In this document: piece after piece, positions 37,560 through 46,320 of the stretch
Position numbering within the stretch: position 1 is the first letter of the stretch
Layout: each line of letters begins with the position of its first letter
Assembly: GCF_014541205.1 (NCBI RefSeq)
Contig: NZ_CP061280.1
Span: 1,504,798-1,568,797 of the forward strand
Length of the DNA stretch: 64,000 nt
Direction: 5' to 3'
From: Mannheimia bovis
GTDB taxonomy: Bacteria; Pseudomonadota; Gammaproteobacteria; Enterobacterales; Pasteurellaceae
The notes under the pieces: model-generated
Told to the model about the DNA's origin: nothing
The model's database searches: none
The model's input: only the letters and a program-made list of their open reading frames with translations
Position numbers and translations under genes: made by a program

Positions 37560-37626
37560 AAGCGGTCATTTTTTACTGATTTTTTGCAATACAAAGATGC
37601 AAAATTCTTATAAAAAACGACCGCTT
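37560..37626 (-). promoter_or_regulatory. Long stem-loop built on two uptake cores, between binding-protein and permease genes
   Basis: AAGCGGTCATTTTTTA (37560-37575) and TAAAAAACGACCGCTT (37611-37626) form a 16-bp stem with a single G-U wobble in the minus-strand transcript. The 35-base loop contains a second inverted repeat (TTTTGCA/TGCAAAA). It begins about 10 bases after the binding-protein stop. Such stem-loops often stabilise binding-protein mRNA or attenuate permease genes; that role is inferred here. Confidence 0.55.
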
Positions 37627-37636
37627 GTAAGGTTAA

Positions 37637-38536
37637 TTATTTTTTCTCAAACGCTGATTTAATGGTCTGTAAGTCGGTTTTCATTTGCTCATAGCCACCC
37701 GGTGCTAAATATGATGCACCGCTTAAATAAACGACATTACCGTTTTTCCAAGCTTTAGTTTGGCGGATTAATTCATTATCTAATACTTGTTGAGCAGATT
37801 GTCCTTCTTGACCGATAGCCGCAATACGATCCAGTACAAATAACCAATCAGGATTTAACTTTTGAATAAATTCAAATGAAATCGGCTGACCGTGTCCTGC
37901 ATTTTTAATGCTTGCATCCGCCATTGGAATACCTAAGTTCTCGTGAATCCAACTTAAACGATAACCTGAACCGAATGCTGAAATTTTACCACCGTTCACC
38001 AGAACAATAAGTCCATTTCCTTTATTTTTTACCGCATTTTTTGTTTGCTCAAGTAATGTATTAATTTCGGTTTTAAGTTTTTCAGCCTCAGCTTCTTTAT
38101 TAAATAATTTGCCGAAAGAATCGATACGTTGTAACCCACTTTCGATGAGTTTATCGCCATTATCAGTCATATCAATGGTTTTTGAGATTTGACTTACCTC
38201 ATCAAATTTTTTTGCACTGCGAGTACCTACAATGATTAAATCAGGTTGTAAACTATGCAAGGCTTCTAAATTTGGCTCAAATAAAGTACCGACATTAGTT
38301 GCTTTTTCAGCACTTGTTTTTAAATAAGGAATCACTTTAACCTCTGGCATAGCGTCAATTTTTACGCCTAAGGCTTGTAAAGTATCAAGGCTGCCTGTAT
38401 CAAATACCGCAATTTTAGCCGGACTTTCGCTAAAGGTAACATCGCCACGAGCAGTTGGAATGGTAATTTCTTTTCCAAGTGCTGAGCCGGTAAATAATGC
38501 TATTGTGGTTAACGTAAATAGTGCTTTTTTGAACAT
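37637..38536 (-). CDS. Siderophore-binding periplasmic protein
   Basis: A 299-aa class III (helical-backbone) binding protein. It has a Sec signal peptide (MFKKALFTLTTIALFTGSALG). TARGDVTFSESPAKIAVFDTGSLDTLQALGV is the start of the Peripla_BP_2 domain, and FVLDRIAAIGQEGQSA lies in the second lobe. It resembles CeuE, FatB and VctP rather than heme-binding HmuT. The leader is alanine/glycine-ended rather than a clear lipobox, so it is probably a free periplasmic protein. First gene of the transporter operon, with a Fur box 20-34 bases upstream. Confidence 0.9.
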   Translation of the reverse strand: MFKKALFTLTTIALFTGSALGKEITIPTARGDVTFSESPAKIAVFDTGSLDTLQALGVKIDAMPEVKVIPYLKTSAEKATNVGTLFEPNLEALHSLQPDLIIVGTRSAKKFDEVSQISKTIDMTDNGDKLIESGLQRIDSFGKLFNKEAEAEKLKTEINTLLEQTKNAVKNKGNGLIVLVNGGKISAFGSGYRLSWIHENLGIPMADASIKNAGHGQPISFEFIQKLNPDWLFVLDRIAAIGQEGQSAQQVLDNELIRQTKAWKNGNVVYLSGASYLAPGGYEQMKTDLQTIKSAFEKK

Positions 38537-38555
38537 TAAACAACTCCCTGTTTAT

Positions 38556-38570
38556 TGAAAATAATTCTCA
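38556..38570. promoter_or_regulatory. Fur box upstream of the siderophore transporter
   Basis: TGAAAATAATTCTCA matches the 7-1-7 Fur consensus TGATAATNATTATCA at 12 of 14 specified positions. It lies 20 bases before the binding-protein start. Confidence 0.75.
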
Positions 38571-38647
38571 AATATTTTAACTTAAATTGAAGCAATATAG
38601 AAGTTAAAACAATATTCAAAATAGTAAATTCTGAAAGTCTCATCAGA

Positions 38648-39268
38648 TTATTTAACGTCAAGTTGGTTGAATTCTGCCATTACAATACCTAGCTCTTCCG
38701 CAAGTTTGTCTATTTTGATTAAATCAGCTTTTTCTGAATTAACTGTAATTCGCAGTAAACCGAGAATTCGTTCAAATTTGCCATAATGTGTTAAGCTGAT
38801 TTCTCTCACCGCCTTTTCGTGTTTTGCCCAATTTTGACCAAACTGACGAGCTGCTTTTTTAATGTTTGTGAGATCTTTGGATTGTATGGCGGCTTTTAGC
38901 TCCATATACAGTGGTGTCATTTTTGCGATGAAATCTTGATGTTTTGCACCATAATTGACAGGATTTTGCTCCTTTTCAAAGGAGTAGAGATTTTTTGCCA
39001 GCTGTTCTAAGGTCTCTACATTCGGGCTATCAATGGCTACTTTCAGTGAGTTTTTCACTTGAATGCCGGCAATAGAATCGTTTTGTTCAAGGTTTAAAAA
39101 ATGTTGCTGTAAAGCGGTCAAATTTTGCTGAGATTTTGCAATTTCGCCCTTTTTCGCTTCTGCCATTGCATCAGAAAGTTGCACGAATAAAGGGCTAACA
39201 TCAACTTTAGCCAGAATGCTATTTGCTGAGAAAAGCAACGAAATAAATAACCAATTCTTCCATTTCAT
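38648..39268 (-). CDS. Periplasmic protein resembling the N-terminal domain of extended FTR1/EfeU permeases
   Basis: A 206-aa protein from the ATG at 39268, which follows AAGGAAGAAC; the longer frame to 39292 would overlap efeB. It has a Sec signal peptide (LFISLLFSANSILA) and a helical, Lys/Glu-rich body with a conserved-looking KAVREISLTHYGKFERILGLLRI segment. I associate this with the extracytoplasmic N-terminal domain of long FTR1-family iron permeases, from memory only. It has no membrane segments and no REGLE motif, so it cannot itself be a permease. It is the third gene of the efeO-efeB run. Either a truncated efeU remnant or a free-standing partner. Confidence 0.5.
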   Translation of the reverse strand: MKWKNWLFISLLFSANSILAKVDVSPLFVQLSDAMAEAKKGEIAKSQQNLTALQQHFLNLEQNDSIAGIQVKNSLKVAIDSPNVETLEQLAKNLYSFEKEQNPVNYGAKHQDFIAKMTPLYMELKAAIQSKDLTNIKKAARQFGQNWAKHEKAVREISLTHYGKFERILGLLRITVNSEKADLIKIDKLAEELGIVMAEFNQLDVK

Positions 39269-39278
39269 TTGTTCTTCC

Positions 39279-40472
39279 TTAAATTGCATCAAAAAGGGCT
39301 TTGCCTAAGTAGTCGTTTTCATCTTTTACACCCGCAAAACAAGCAAATAAACCACTGCCGATATGCGTAATGTATTCATTCATTTTATCCACGTTGCCCA
39401 ACGCATTTTGGATTTTGATAAACTGTTCAGGACTTTGCTGGAATGAAATAAACAGTAATCCCGCATCAAATTGTCCTTTATCATCAATACCGCTAGAGTA
39501 AGAGAATGAACGGCGGAGCATTTTTAACCCTGTTTTATTGGCAAGATGAGTATGGGAAATATCAGGAATAGCAAGATTACCTTTTTCATCTTTTTTGGTT
39601 AAATCTAAGGCATCAAATTCGTGCTGATGTCCAAGCCCGGCTCCGGAATCCCGATGGCGACCAAAGGTTTCTTCTTGTGAGCGGAGATGCGTGCGATCCC
39701 AAGTTTCTAAAAACATTTTAATACGGCGAACGGCTAGGTAAGAACCTCCTTCCAACCAACCACCTTGTACCCAAATGGTATTTTCCTGTTCTTTTAACGT
39801 ATCAGCATTCGCTGTACCGTCTTTAAAACCAAACAGATTACGAGGTGTTCTCTCATCAATAAAAGAGTTAAATGCCATTTGCGACCAACGCATTTTTACC
39901 TCTCCTCGAGCCACACGAACTAAATTCCGCACTGCGTGGAAGGCAACTTGCGGATCGTTAGCACAGGCTTGAATGCAGATATCTCCGCCGGTATATTCAG
40001 CTTGAAGTTGATCTCGAGGGAAGTGGGGGAGATCTTTGAGTTCGGCAGGCTTTAATTTTTCAATACCTAATTTACTGAAAAAGCTCGGGCTAACACCAAA
40101 AGTTAATGTCAGATTTTGCGGCGATAAACTATCTGCCTCACCTGTATCATTAGGTGGGATAAACGCATTTTTACTATAAGGCTTCACGTTTTTACCTTGT
40201 GTGAGGTTATTGCTATAAGCTGTCCAGTTTTGGAAAATACTTTTCACTTTGGCAATGTCGTGAGTATCTAAATCCAATACCAAAAAGTAGATATGTTTTT
40301 GTGCCGGAGTAATAATACCTGCTTGATGTTCGCCATAAAATGGATGTTGATTTTCTGCATTTTGCGGGATTTGTCGTGATTCTAATGCAAAAACAGGAGC
40401 AGACAACAAGCCTGCTCCTACTAATGCGGAGTGTTTTAAGAAATCACGGCGAGAACGATTTTCTGCCATCAT
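39279..40472 (-). CDS. efeB: Deferrochelatase/DyP-type peroxidase EfeB
   Basis: A 397-aa dye-decolorising-type heme peroxidase with a Tat signal (RSRRDFLKHSALVGAGLL), so it is exported folded to the periplasm. The DyP motif GXXDG is seen as FGFKDGTAN, and the proximal heme region follows. In EfeUOB systems EfeB oxidises Fe2+ during uptake or removes iron from heme. Its start lies 11 bases after the efeO stop and it precedes the FTR1-N-like gene. The usual permease gene efeU is missing from this run. Confidence 0.93.
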   Translation of the reverse strand: MMAENRSRRDFLKHSALVGAGLLSAPVFALESRQIPQNAENQHPFYGEHQAGIITPAQKHIYFLVLDLDTHDIAKVKSIFQNWTAYSNNLTQGKNVKPYSKNAFIPPNDTGEADSLSPQNLTLTFGVSPSFFSKLGIEKLKPAELKDLPHFPRDQLQAEYTGGDICIQACANDPQVAFHAVRNLVRVARGEVKMRWSQMAFNSFIDERTPRNLFGFKDGTANADTLKEQENTIWVQGGWLEGGSYLAVRRIKMFLETWDRTHLRSQEETFGRHRDSGAGLGHQHEFDALDLTKKDEKGNLAIPDISHTHLANKTGLKMLRRSFSYSSGIDDKGQFDAGLLFISFQQSPEQFIKIQNALGNVDKMNEYITHIGSGLFACFAGVKDENDYLGKALFDAI

Positions 40473-40483
40473 TTTTGCTCCGA

Positions 40484-41299
40484 TTATTTACTTAAAAGTA
40501 CACCTAATTGAGCTAATGGCTCACCCAGTTGGTTCACAGCTTCAGCTAATGCTTTGATATCTGCTTTTGAAAGGGTGTCATAGCCCACATAATCATAGCC
40601 ACCTGTTTTGGACTTATTATGTTTTTCCAGCAAAGCATTTACAGCAGTAAACCGGCTTGCAATTTCAGCCGACAGTTTAGCGTCCACGTTGTCTAGCTGA
40701 GGTTTGAAAATTTGATAAATTTTCTCTGCACCCTCAATATTAGCTTTAAAATCATACAAATCTGTTTTGGAGAAAATTTCTTCCTCACCCGTCACTTTGG
40801 TAGTAGAAACTTCATTTAACAAATCTACCGCACCGGTAATCATTAGCTCAGGTGTAACTTCTGCGGTCGGAATTTTTGCACGCAGCTCTTTCACATCTTT
40901 TAATAGCTGATCCGCAGTTTCTTTCGTACCTTTGGTGGTGTTTTTCTCCCATAATACTTTTTCGATTTTATGGAAGCCGGACCAATCTTTTTCCGTTTTA
41001 CCTTCTTCGGCTAAATCGGCTAGGCGAGCATCAATGCGAGGGTCTAGATCCCCAAAACTTTCTGCGATTGGCTCTGAACGCTCAAAATGCATTCTTGCAA
41101 GCGGGTAAATTTCTTTTGCTTTTTGCACATCACCTTTTTCTAGGTAACCAACAAATTTTTCTGTACCCGTTACTAATTGATCTATTTCCTCAATTACAAA
41201 TTGTTTGTAAGTTTCGGTTTCTTTGCTTAAATCTAAAGCAAAAGCGTGGGTTGTAATAAAAAAGCTAGAAAGTGCGAAAGCAAGTTTGGTTAAACGCAT
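40484..41299 (-). CDS. efeO: Periplasmic iron-uptake protein EfeO/EfeM (imelysin, M75 family)
   Basis: 271 aa from the ATG at 41299, which follows AAGGAG. A longer frame to 41329 adds ten residues before the signal peptide and is rejected. Sec leader MRLTKLAFALSSFFITTHAFA. The imelysin domain has the HxxE metal motif as HKIE in the GFHKIEKVLW stretch. It lacks the N-terminal cupredoxin domain of E. coli EfeO and so is the shorter EfeM form. It is the first gene of the efe run, with a promoter that carries a Fur box over the -35 and a CRP site at about -61. Confidence 0.88.
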   Translation of the reverse strand: MRLTKLAFALSSFFITTHAFALDLSKETETYKQFVIEEIDQLVTGTEKFVGYLEKGDVQKAKEIYPLARMHFERSEPIAESFGDLDPRIDARLADLAEEGKTEKDWSGFHKIEKVLWEKNTTKGTKETADQLLKDVKELRAKIPTAEVTPELMITGAVDLLNEVSTTKVTGEEEIFSKTDLYDFKANIEGAEKIYQIFKPQLDNVDAKLSAEIASRFTAVNALLEKHNKSKTGGYDYVGYDTLSKADIKALAEAVNQLGEPLAQLGVLLSK

Positions 41300-41331
41300 A
41301 GTAAGTCTCCTTAAACAATATTTTGGCATAA

Positions 41332-41360
41332 ATAATAATACTGTTGCGAACTATTCTCAA
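41332..41360 (-). promoter_or_regulatory. efeO promoter
   Basis: On the minus strand, -35 TTGAGA (41360-41355), 17-base spacer, -10 TATTAT (41337-41332). The inferred start of transcription is near 41325, about 26 bases before the efeO ATG. Confidence 0.7.
41345..41359. promoter_or_regulatory. Fur box over the efeO -35
   Basis: TGCGAACTATTCTCA matches the 7-1-7 Fur consensus at 11 of 14 positions. It covers the -35 and half of the spacer of the efeO promoter, so Fur binding would block RNA polymerase. Confidence 0.65.
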
Positions 41361-41377
41361 AAAGAAAATAAAAATTT

Positions 41378-41393
41378 TGTGAACTACTTCACA
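41378..41393. promoter_or_regulatory. CRP site, class I position for efeO
   Basis: TGTGAACTACTTCACA is a perfect TGTGA-N6-TCACA. Its centre is about 60.5 bases upstream of the inferred efeO start, the classic -61.5 class I activating position. It also lies upstream of uvrB on the other side (85 bases from its ATG). Confidence 0.85.
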
Positions 41394-41470
41394 TTTTAAT
41401 TTGTAAATTTTTATCAAAAGAAGACCGCTTGCTTATGCTAGAATAAACTGATTTTTTAGGTAGGAACGAT

Positions 41471-43489
41471 ATGAGTAAACAGCAAAAATCTTTTATTCTC
41501 CACTCTCCTTTCAAACCTTCAGGCGATCAGCCGACTGCGATTGCAAAGCTCACCGAAGGCTTGAATGATGGATTGGCACACCAAACCTTACTCGGTGTAA
41601 CGGGTTCGGGGAAAACATTCACGATTGCGAATGTCATTGCACAACTTAATCGCCCAGCGATGGTACTTGCTCCAAATAAAACGCTCGCGGCTCAGCTTTA
41701 TGCTGAGATGAAAGCCTTTTTCCCTGAAAATGCGGTGGAATATTTCGTTTCCTACTATGATTACTATCAGCCCGAAGCCTATGTGCCGTCAAGCGACACC
41801 TTTATTGAGAAAGATGCCTCGATTAACGAGCAGATCGAGCAAATGCGACTTTCCGCTACCAAATCGTTTTTGGAACGCCGAGACACCATCGTAGTCGCTT
41901 CCGTTTCCGCCATTTACGGCTTGGGGGATGTTGATGCCTATATGCAGATGATGTTGCATTTGCAGGTGGGGGCGATGATCGGGCAGCGTGAAATTTTAAG
42001 CCGCCTTGCCGAATTACAATACACTCGCAACGATCAGGCATTTCAGCGTTCAACCTTCCGTGTACGTGGCGATGTGATTGATATTTACCCTGCCGAGAGT
42101 GATGAAGTGGCTTTAAGAGTTGAGTTGTTTGATGACGAAATCGAAAATCTCTCATTGTTTGACCCACTCACAGGGCATAGTTTAGGTAAAGTGCCTCGCT
42201 ACACGATTTACCCGAAAACGCACTATGTTACGCCACGAGAACGAATTTTAGATGCGATTGAGCAGATTAAAGAAGAGCTTGCCGAACGCCGAACTTACTT
42301 TATTCAAGAAAATAAATTGCTGGAAGAGCAACGCATCGCTCAACGTACTCAGTTTGATATTGAGATGATGAACGAGCTAGGATACTGCTCAGGCATTGAA
42401 AACTATTCACGCTATTTGTCTGGAAGAAAAGAGGGCGAAGCACCGCCGACTTTGTTTGATTATATGCCGGCGGACGGTATTTTGGTGATTGATGAAAGCC
42501 ACGTTACTGTGCCACAAATCGGCGGAATGTATCGAGGCGACCGAGCGAGAAAAGAAACTTTGGTACAGTATGGCTTCCGTTTGCCGTCTGCTCTTGATAA
42601 CCGACCGTTGAAATTTGAAGAGTTTGAACGTCTTTCTCCACAAACGATCTATGTTTCAGCCACACCGGGAGCCTATGAATTAGAGAAAAATCCTGATGTT
42701 GTCGATCAGGTCGTTCGTCCGACAGGCTTACTCGACCCAATTATCGAAGTTCGCCCTGTTGCTACGCAAGTGGATGATTTACTTTCCGAAATTCACAAAC
42801 GAGTAGCAGTGGACGAACGAGTGCTGGTTACGACGCTCACCAAAAAAATGGCGGAAGATTTAACCGATTATCTGGATGAGCACGGCGTGCGAGTGCGTTA
42901 TTTACACAGCGACATCGATACCGTAGAGAGAGTAGAGATCATTCACGATCTTCGTATGGGAATGTTTGATGTGCTGGTCGGTATCAACTTACTGCGAGAA
43001 GGCTTGGATATGCCGGAAGTCTCGCTCGTTGCTATTCTCGACGCTGATAAAGAGGGCTTTTTACGTTCCGAACGCTCGCTTATCCAAACCATCGGACGAG
43101 CCGCCCGAAACCTCAACGGCAAAGCGATTCTCTACGGAGACCGCATTACCAACTCAATGCAAAAAGCGATTACGGAAACCGAACGCCGCCGTGAAAAACA
43201 GATGAAATATAATGAAGAAAACGGCATTGTGCCACAAGCATTGAACAAAAAAGTCGGCGAGTTGCTTGATATTGGACAATCCGACAAACCAAAACGAGGC
43301 AAACAAGCGGTCAAAAAAGCGGAAAATTCTGCAAACGACTACAAACCAAAATCCCGTAAGGAATTAGAAAAAGAGCTGAAAGTGTTGGAACAACAAATGC
43401 GGGAATTTGCAGCGAATTTAGAGTTTGAGAAGGCTGCGGCGACGAGGGATAAGTTGCAGCAGTTGAAGGCGGTTTTGTTGGAGGTTTAA
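41471..43489 (+). CDS. uvrB: Excinuclease ABC subunit B
   Basis: A 672-aa nucleotide-excision-repair helicase (E. coli 673 aa). Walker A is GVTGSGKT (residues about 43-50), the beta-hairpin is [21 protein letters not shown], and helicase motifs include DESHVT and QTIGRAARN. The C-terminal UVR domain ([31 protein letters not shown]) binds UvrC. The start follows GTAGGAACGAT, with a possible extended -10 (TGCTAGAAT) upstream. I saw no clear LexA box. Contains an uptake sequence at 43303-43311. Confidence 0.98.
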   Translation: MSKQQKSFILHSPFKPSGDQPTAIAKLTEGLNDGLAHQTLLGVTGSGKTFTIANVIAQLNRPAMVLAPNKTLAAQLYAEMKAFFPENAVEYFVSYYDYYQPEAYVPSSDTFIEKDASINEQIEQMRLSATKSFLERRDTIVVASVSAIYGLGDVDAYMQMMLHLQVGAMIGQREILSRLAELQYTRNDQAFQRSTFRVRGDVIDIYPAESDEVALRVELFDDEIENLSLFDPLTGHSLGKVPRYTIYPKTHYVTPRERILDAIEQIKEELAERRTYFIQENKLLEEQRIAQRTQFDIEMMNELGYCSGIENYSRYLSGRKEGEAPPTLFDYMPADGILVIDESHVTVPQIGGMYRGDRARKETLVQYGFRLPSALDNRPLKFEEFERLSPQTIYVSATPGAYELEKNPDVVDQVVRPTGLLDPIIEVRPVATQVDDLLSEIHKRVAVDERVLVTTLTKKMAEDLTDYLDEHGVRVRYLHSDIDTVERVEIIHDLRMGMFDVLVGINLLREGLDMPEVSLVAILDADKEGFLRSERSLIQTIGRAARNLNGKAILYGDRITNSMQKAITETERRREKQMKYNEENGIVPQALNKKVGELLDIGQSDKPKRGKQAVKKAENSANDYKPKSRKELEKELKVLEQQMREFAANLEFEKAAATRDKLQQLKAVLLEV

Positions 43490-43498
43490 TATAAAACA

Positions 43499-43578
43499 GT
43501 AGGTTGGGCTGATCTTGCAGAAACCCAACACGATTTTTAAGAAGTTTTGTTGGGTTACGCTTTGCTAACTCAACCTAC
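43499..43578. repeat. 80-base palindromic element (GTAGGTTGGG family)
   Basis: Outer arms GTAGGTTG (43499-43506) and CAACCTAC (43571-43578); inner arms AACCCAACA (43522-43530) and TGTTGGGTT (43548-43556). The motif GTAGGTTGGG...CCCAACA with ACGCTTTGCTAAC is one I recognise as a widely scattered, non-coding palindromic repeat in Gram-negative genomes. It lies 10 bases after uvrB. No transposase is present; it could be a MITE-like element or serve as the uvrB terminator. Confidence 0.65.
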
Positions 43579-43647
43579 GAGCTACCCCAAATTCAGGATT
43601 TATGCGGAACTATTTTTTACTTGTATATCCCATCAATACAATTAGTG

Positions 43648-44478
43648 TTAAAGCCTTTGCTTTATTTTCTTTTTTATCATTCTATCTGCATCTAGTCGAT
43701 TACCTAGGCTATATATGTATGATAACCATTGAAATAATATTACTGCAATTATAACTATAATCATAATGAATAAATTCTGTTGTGTGTTTATAGATGATTT
43801 TATGTATTCGTTATTCTTCTTATCAAGAATGATTTTACAAATTGTATTAATGTCATCAGATGAGTGATTTTCTTCTATGAATTGGCAGTGAGTATATTTT
43901 TCAGATGAATGTGATAGTGAGAATATCTCTTTCCAGTTAAATTTCCTAACATAATCATCTTTTAACCAATAATACTGTTGATTGCTTTTTAATTGTATTA
44001 GCAAGGATTCTCCAGTAGTATTGTTTATCATAAATGGCATTGTAATAAGTGATAACGAAAGAGTGAGTAAATAGACTATTAATAGTGTTATAAATTTATT
44101 TTTGCTCGGTACGTTAATCACTTTTAGTTCTTGAATGTCAAAATTATTTTTTAACTTCGATAATAGCTTATAATCTAGTTCATACTTCCTTACCCATGAT
44201 TCGAATTCCTGTTTTTGTCGTAAACATATTGCATTTGTTTTATAGTAAAAATTGAACCGTTCTATTTCCATAATATCATTGATAAGTTCATTGTCTTTTT
44301 TATAGTTTTTATCATTCCCAATAAGTAAGATTAATAACCTATGGATTAAAGAAAAACTTGATTTCGCTCTATAAGTAAACACAAAGTAAAGTATTAAGAT
44401 GAGCACTGCTATAAAGGCATAGTATAAAATATGGCTGTATTTTTCGGTTATGCTAAGTAAGTCAGATATTTTATTCAT
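43648..44478 (-). CDS. Membrane protein of unknown function, possibly DUF6216-like
   Basis: A 276-aa protein with hydrophobic segments at about residues 18-36, 128-150 and 235-257. A cytoplasmic-looking charged region lies between the first two and a 75-residue loop between the second and third. SSFSLIHRLLILLIG and IERFNFYYKTNAICLRQKQEFESWV remind me of proteins annotated DUF6216, from memory and unverified. It is strikingly AT-rich compared with its neighbours and has a weak ribosome site. It stands alone between uvrB and yjjV beside a palindromic repeat, which suggests acquisition by transfer. Confidence 0.6.
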   Translation of the reverse strand: MNKISDLLSITEKYSHILYYAFIAVLILILYFVFTYRAKSSFSLIHRLLILLIGNDKNYKKDNELINDIMEIERFNFYYKTNAICLRQKQEFESWVRKYELDYKLLSKLKNNFDIQELKVINVPSKNKFITLLIVYLLTLSLSLITMPFMINNTTGESLLIQLKSNQQYYWLKDDYVRKFNWKEIFSLSHSSEKYTHCQFIEENHSSDDINTICKIILDKKNNEYIKSSINTQQNLFIMIIVIIAVILFQWLSYIYSLGNRLDADRMIKKKIKQRL

Positions 44479-44587
44479 AACTGGATTAAGATAAGTTACA
44501 GAAAGATGTTTATATTATATATTTATAACTATTTAATTTTGAAATATTTTTTTAGTATTCTTATATTTATTTGTAAAAAAGTAACAA

Positions 44588-45343
44588 ATGCTTTTCGATA
44601 CCCACATCCATCTTGACCAATTTTTAGATCAAGAAATTAAACAAATTTTGCAGCAGCCTAATTTAGAAGGCGTTCTTGCTGTTGCAACGGATTTAGCGAG
44701 TTGTGAAAGATTATTGGCATTAAAAGAGCAGTATTCTAATCTCTACATTGCCGCAGGTTTTCACCCTGAGCAGGCATTACCTACGGAGAGTGAGATCGAA
44801 AAGTTATTCGATTTTATTGCAAAAAAGTATCAAAAATTGACCGCTTGTGGGGAAGTTGGGTTGCCGCATTATCTGAAGCGAGAAAATCCGGAATTAGATT
44901 ATCAGCCTTATATTGATTTGTTAGAGCGTTTTATTGTGGCAAGCAAGCGGTATAATTTGCCGTTAAATTTGCATATTGTGTATGAGGATACGGAAATTGC
45001 CCTTGAATTGCTGGCAAGACATCAAATTCAAAAAGCCCATTTCCATTGGTTTAAAGCAAGTAATGAAACGTTGGAAAAATTGCTTTTAACCCCTTATTTT
45101 GTTAGTCTTACGCCCGATATTTTGACTAACCCGAAAACGCAAAAAGTCGCTCAGACGTTTCCGTTAGAACGGCTTTTAATTGAAACTGATGCCCCTTGGC
45201 AACACGAGGGATTTAAGCCTGTAGAAATTACTCTGCAACTCGTTGCCATAATCCAAAAACTAGCGGAAATTAAGCAGTTGCCAGAAAAAGTGGTGGCAGA
45301 ACAGATCAGCCAAAATACGTATTCATTTTATCTCACTAAATAG
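44588..45343 (+). CDS. yjjV: TatD-family metal-dependent hydrolase YjjV
   Basis: A 251-aa TIM-barrel hydrolase of the TatD DNase family. Metal ligands are seen in FDTHIHLD (residues 3-10), CGEVGLPHY, LNLHIVYE, KAHFHWF and IETDAPW near 206-212. The sequence is closer to YjjV than to TatD, which has SDTHTHLD-type starts and GEIGLD. The substrate is probably DNA ends or nucleotides, by family only. An uptake sequence (44840-44848) encodes LTAC. The start has a weak ribosome site. Confidence 0.85.
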   Translation: MLFDTHIHLDQFLDQEIKQILQQPNLEGVLAVATDLASCERLLALKEQYSNLYIAAGFHPEQALPTESEIEKLFDFIAKKYQKLTACGEVGLPHYLKRENPELDYQPYIDLLERFIVASKRYNLPLNLHIVYEDTEIALELLARHQIQKAHFHWFKASNETLEKLLLTPYFVSLTPDILTNPKTQKVAQTFPLERLLIETDAPWQHEGFKPVEITLQLVAIIQKLAEIKQLPEKVVAEQISQNTYSFYLTK

Positions 45344-45357
45344 AATTTATTAAATCT

Positions 45358-46257
45358 ATGAAAAACCATCAACCGATTAAAGGGGCAATTGCAATTATCA
45401 CCGCAGGTGTGTTGTTTGCCTGTATTAATACGCTTATTCCAAAGCTGACTTCCATCTCACCGATTGACTCTAGTGTGATTGCATTAGTGCAATATCTGAT
45501 TGCGTTTGTGTTTCTTGTGCCAAGTATGAATAATGTCGGCTTTTTCTCATCATTAAAGACGGCACATTTTGGGCAACATTGTTTTCGTATTTTTCTTTCC
45601 GCAATCGGTATTCAGTGTTGGACAATGGCATTAGCTAACCAATTGCCGATTTGGCAAGGTATTGCCTTACTAATGACTTCGCCGCTCTTTGTAACTATTG
45701 GTTCGGGGGTATTTTTAAAAGAACAGGTCGGTAAAAGACGATGGATTGCCACTGCACTTGGTTTTGTAGGAGCAATGATTATTTTAGAGCCGTGGAGCGA
45801 TAATTTTAACTTGATTGCATTATTACCACTTGCCGCAGCCTTTTTCTGGGCGGGCTATTCATTGATGGTTAAAAAACTTTCCCGTTATGACAGCCCAACA
45901 ACAATGGTTGCTTATCTGTTTATCTTAATCACGCCGTTTAACTTGTTGATTGCTTTAACTAATCTTAGCCCAAGCGGATTTAGCCTTCCTTCGTGGAGTG
46001 ATTTCGGCTTTTTAATTTTACTCGGTTTTTTAACCGCTCTCGCTCAATTAGCAGTAGCAAAAGCCTATAATTTAGCAGATGCTTCTTACATTCAACCGTT
46101 TGATTTTATTAAGTTACCGCTCAATGTATTAGCCGGCTGGCTCGTTTTTAACTGGGTACCGCCGGGCAAATTATGGCTAGGAGCTGCCATTATTATTGCT
46201 GCAACAGTTTATATTACTTATGTGGAAGGGAAGGAAAATAAGCGAACAAGCGGTTAA
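45358..46257 (+). CDS. EamA/DMT-family transporter
   Basis: A 299-aa inner-membrane protein with about ten hydrophobic segments and two EamA repeats (first at about residues 10-140, second at about 150-290). ALLMTSPLFVTIGSGVFLKEQVGKRRWIA and GFLTALAQLAVAKAYNLADASYIQPFDFIKLPLNVLAGWLVF are typical of the repeat ends. The substrate is unknown; relatives export metabolites or amino acids. It starts 14 bases after yjjV and ends with a terminator, so the two are probably co-transcribed. An uptake sequence spans 46246-46254 at its end. Confidence 0.87.
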   Translation: MKNHQPIKGAIAIITAGVLFACINTLIPKLTSISPIDSSVIALVQYLIAFVFLVPSMNNVGFFSSLKTAHFGQHCFRIFLSAIGIQCWTMALANQLPIWQGIALLMTSPLFVTIGSGVFLKEQVGKRRWIATALGFVGAMIILEPWSDNFNLIALLPLAAAFFWAGYSLMVKKLSRYDSPTTMVAYLFILITPFNLLIALTNLSPSGFSLPSWSDFGFLILLGFLTALAQLAVAKAYNLADASYIQPFDFIKLPLNVLAGWLVFNWVPPGKLWLGAAIIIAATVYITYVEGKENKRTSG

Positions 46258-46285
46258 ATTTTACATCTTGTTTGCAATTATCTTA

Positions 46286-46318
46286 AAAGGCGGACGTGTT
46301 AGTCCGCCTTTGTTTTTT
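46286..46318. terminator. Terminator between the EamA transporter and the Nif3-like gene
   Basis: AAAGGCGGAC (46286-46295), loop of six, GTCCGCCTTT (46302-46311), then GTTTTTT. It lies between convergent genes. Confidence 0.88.
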
Positions 46319-46320
46319 AC

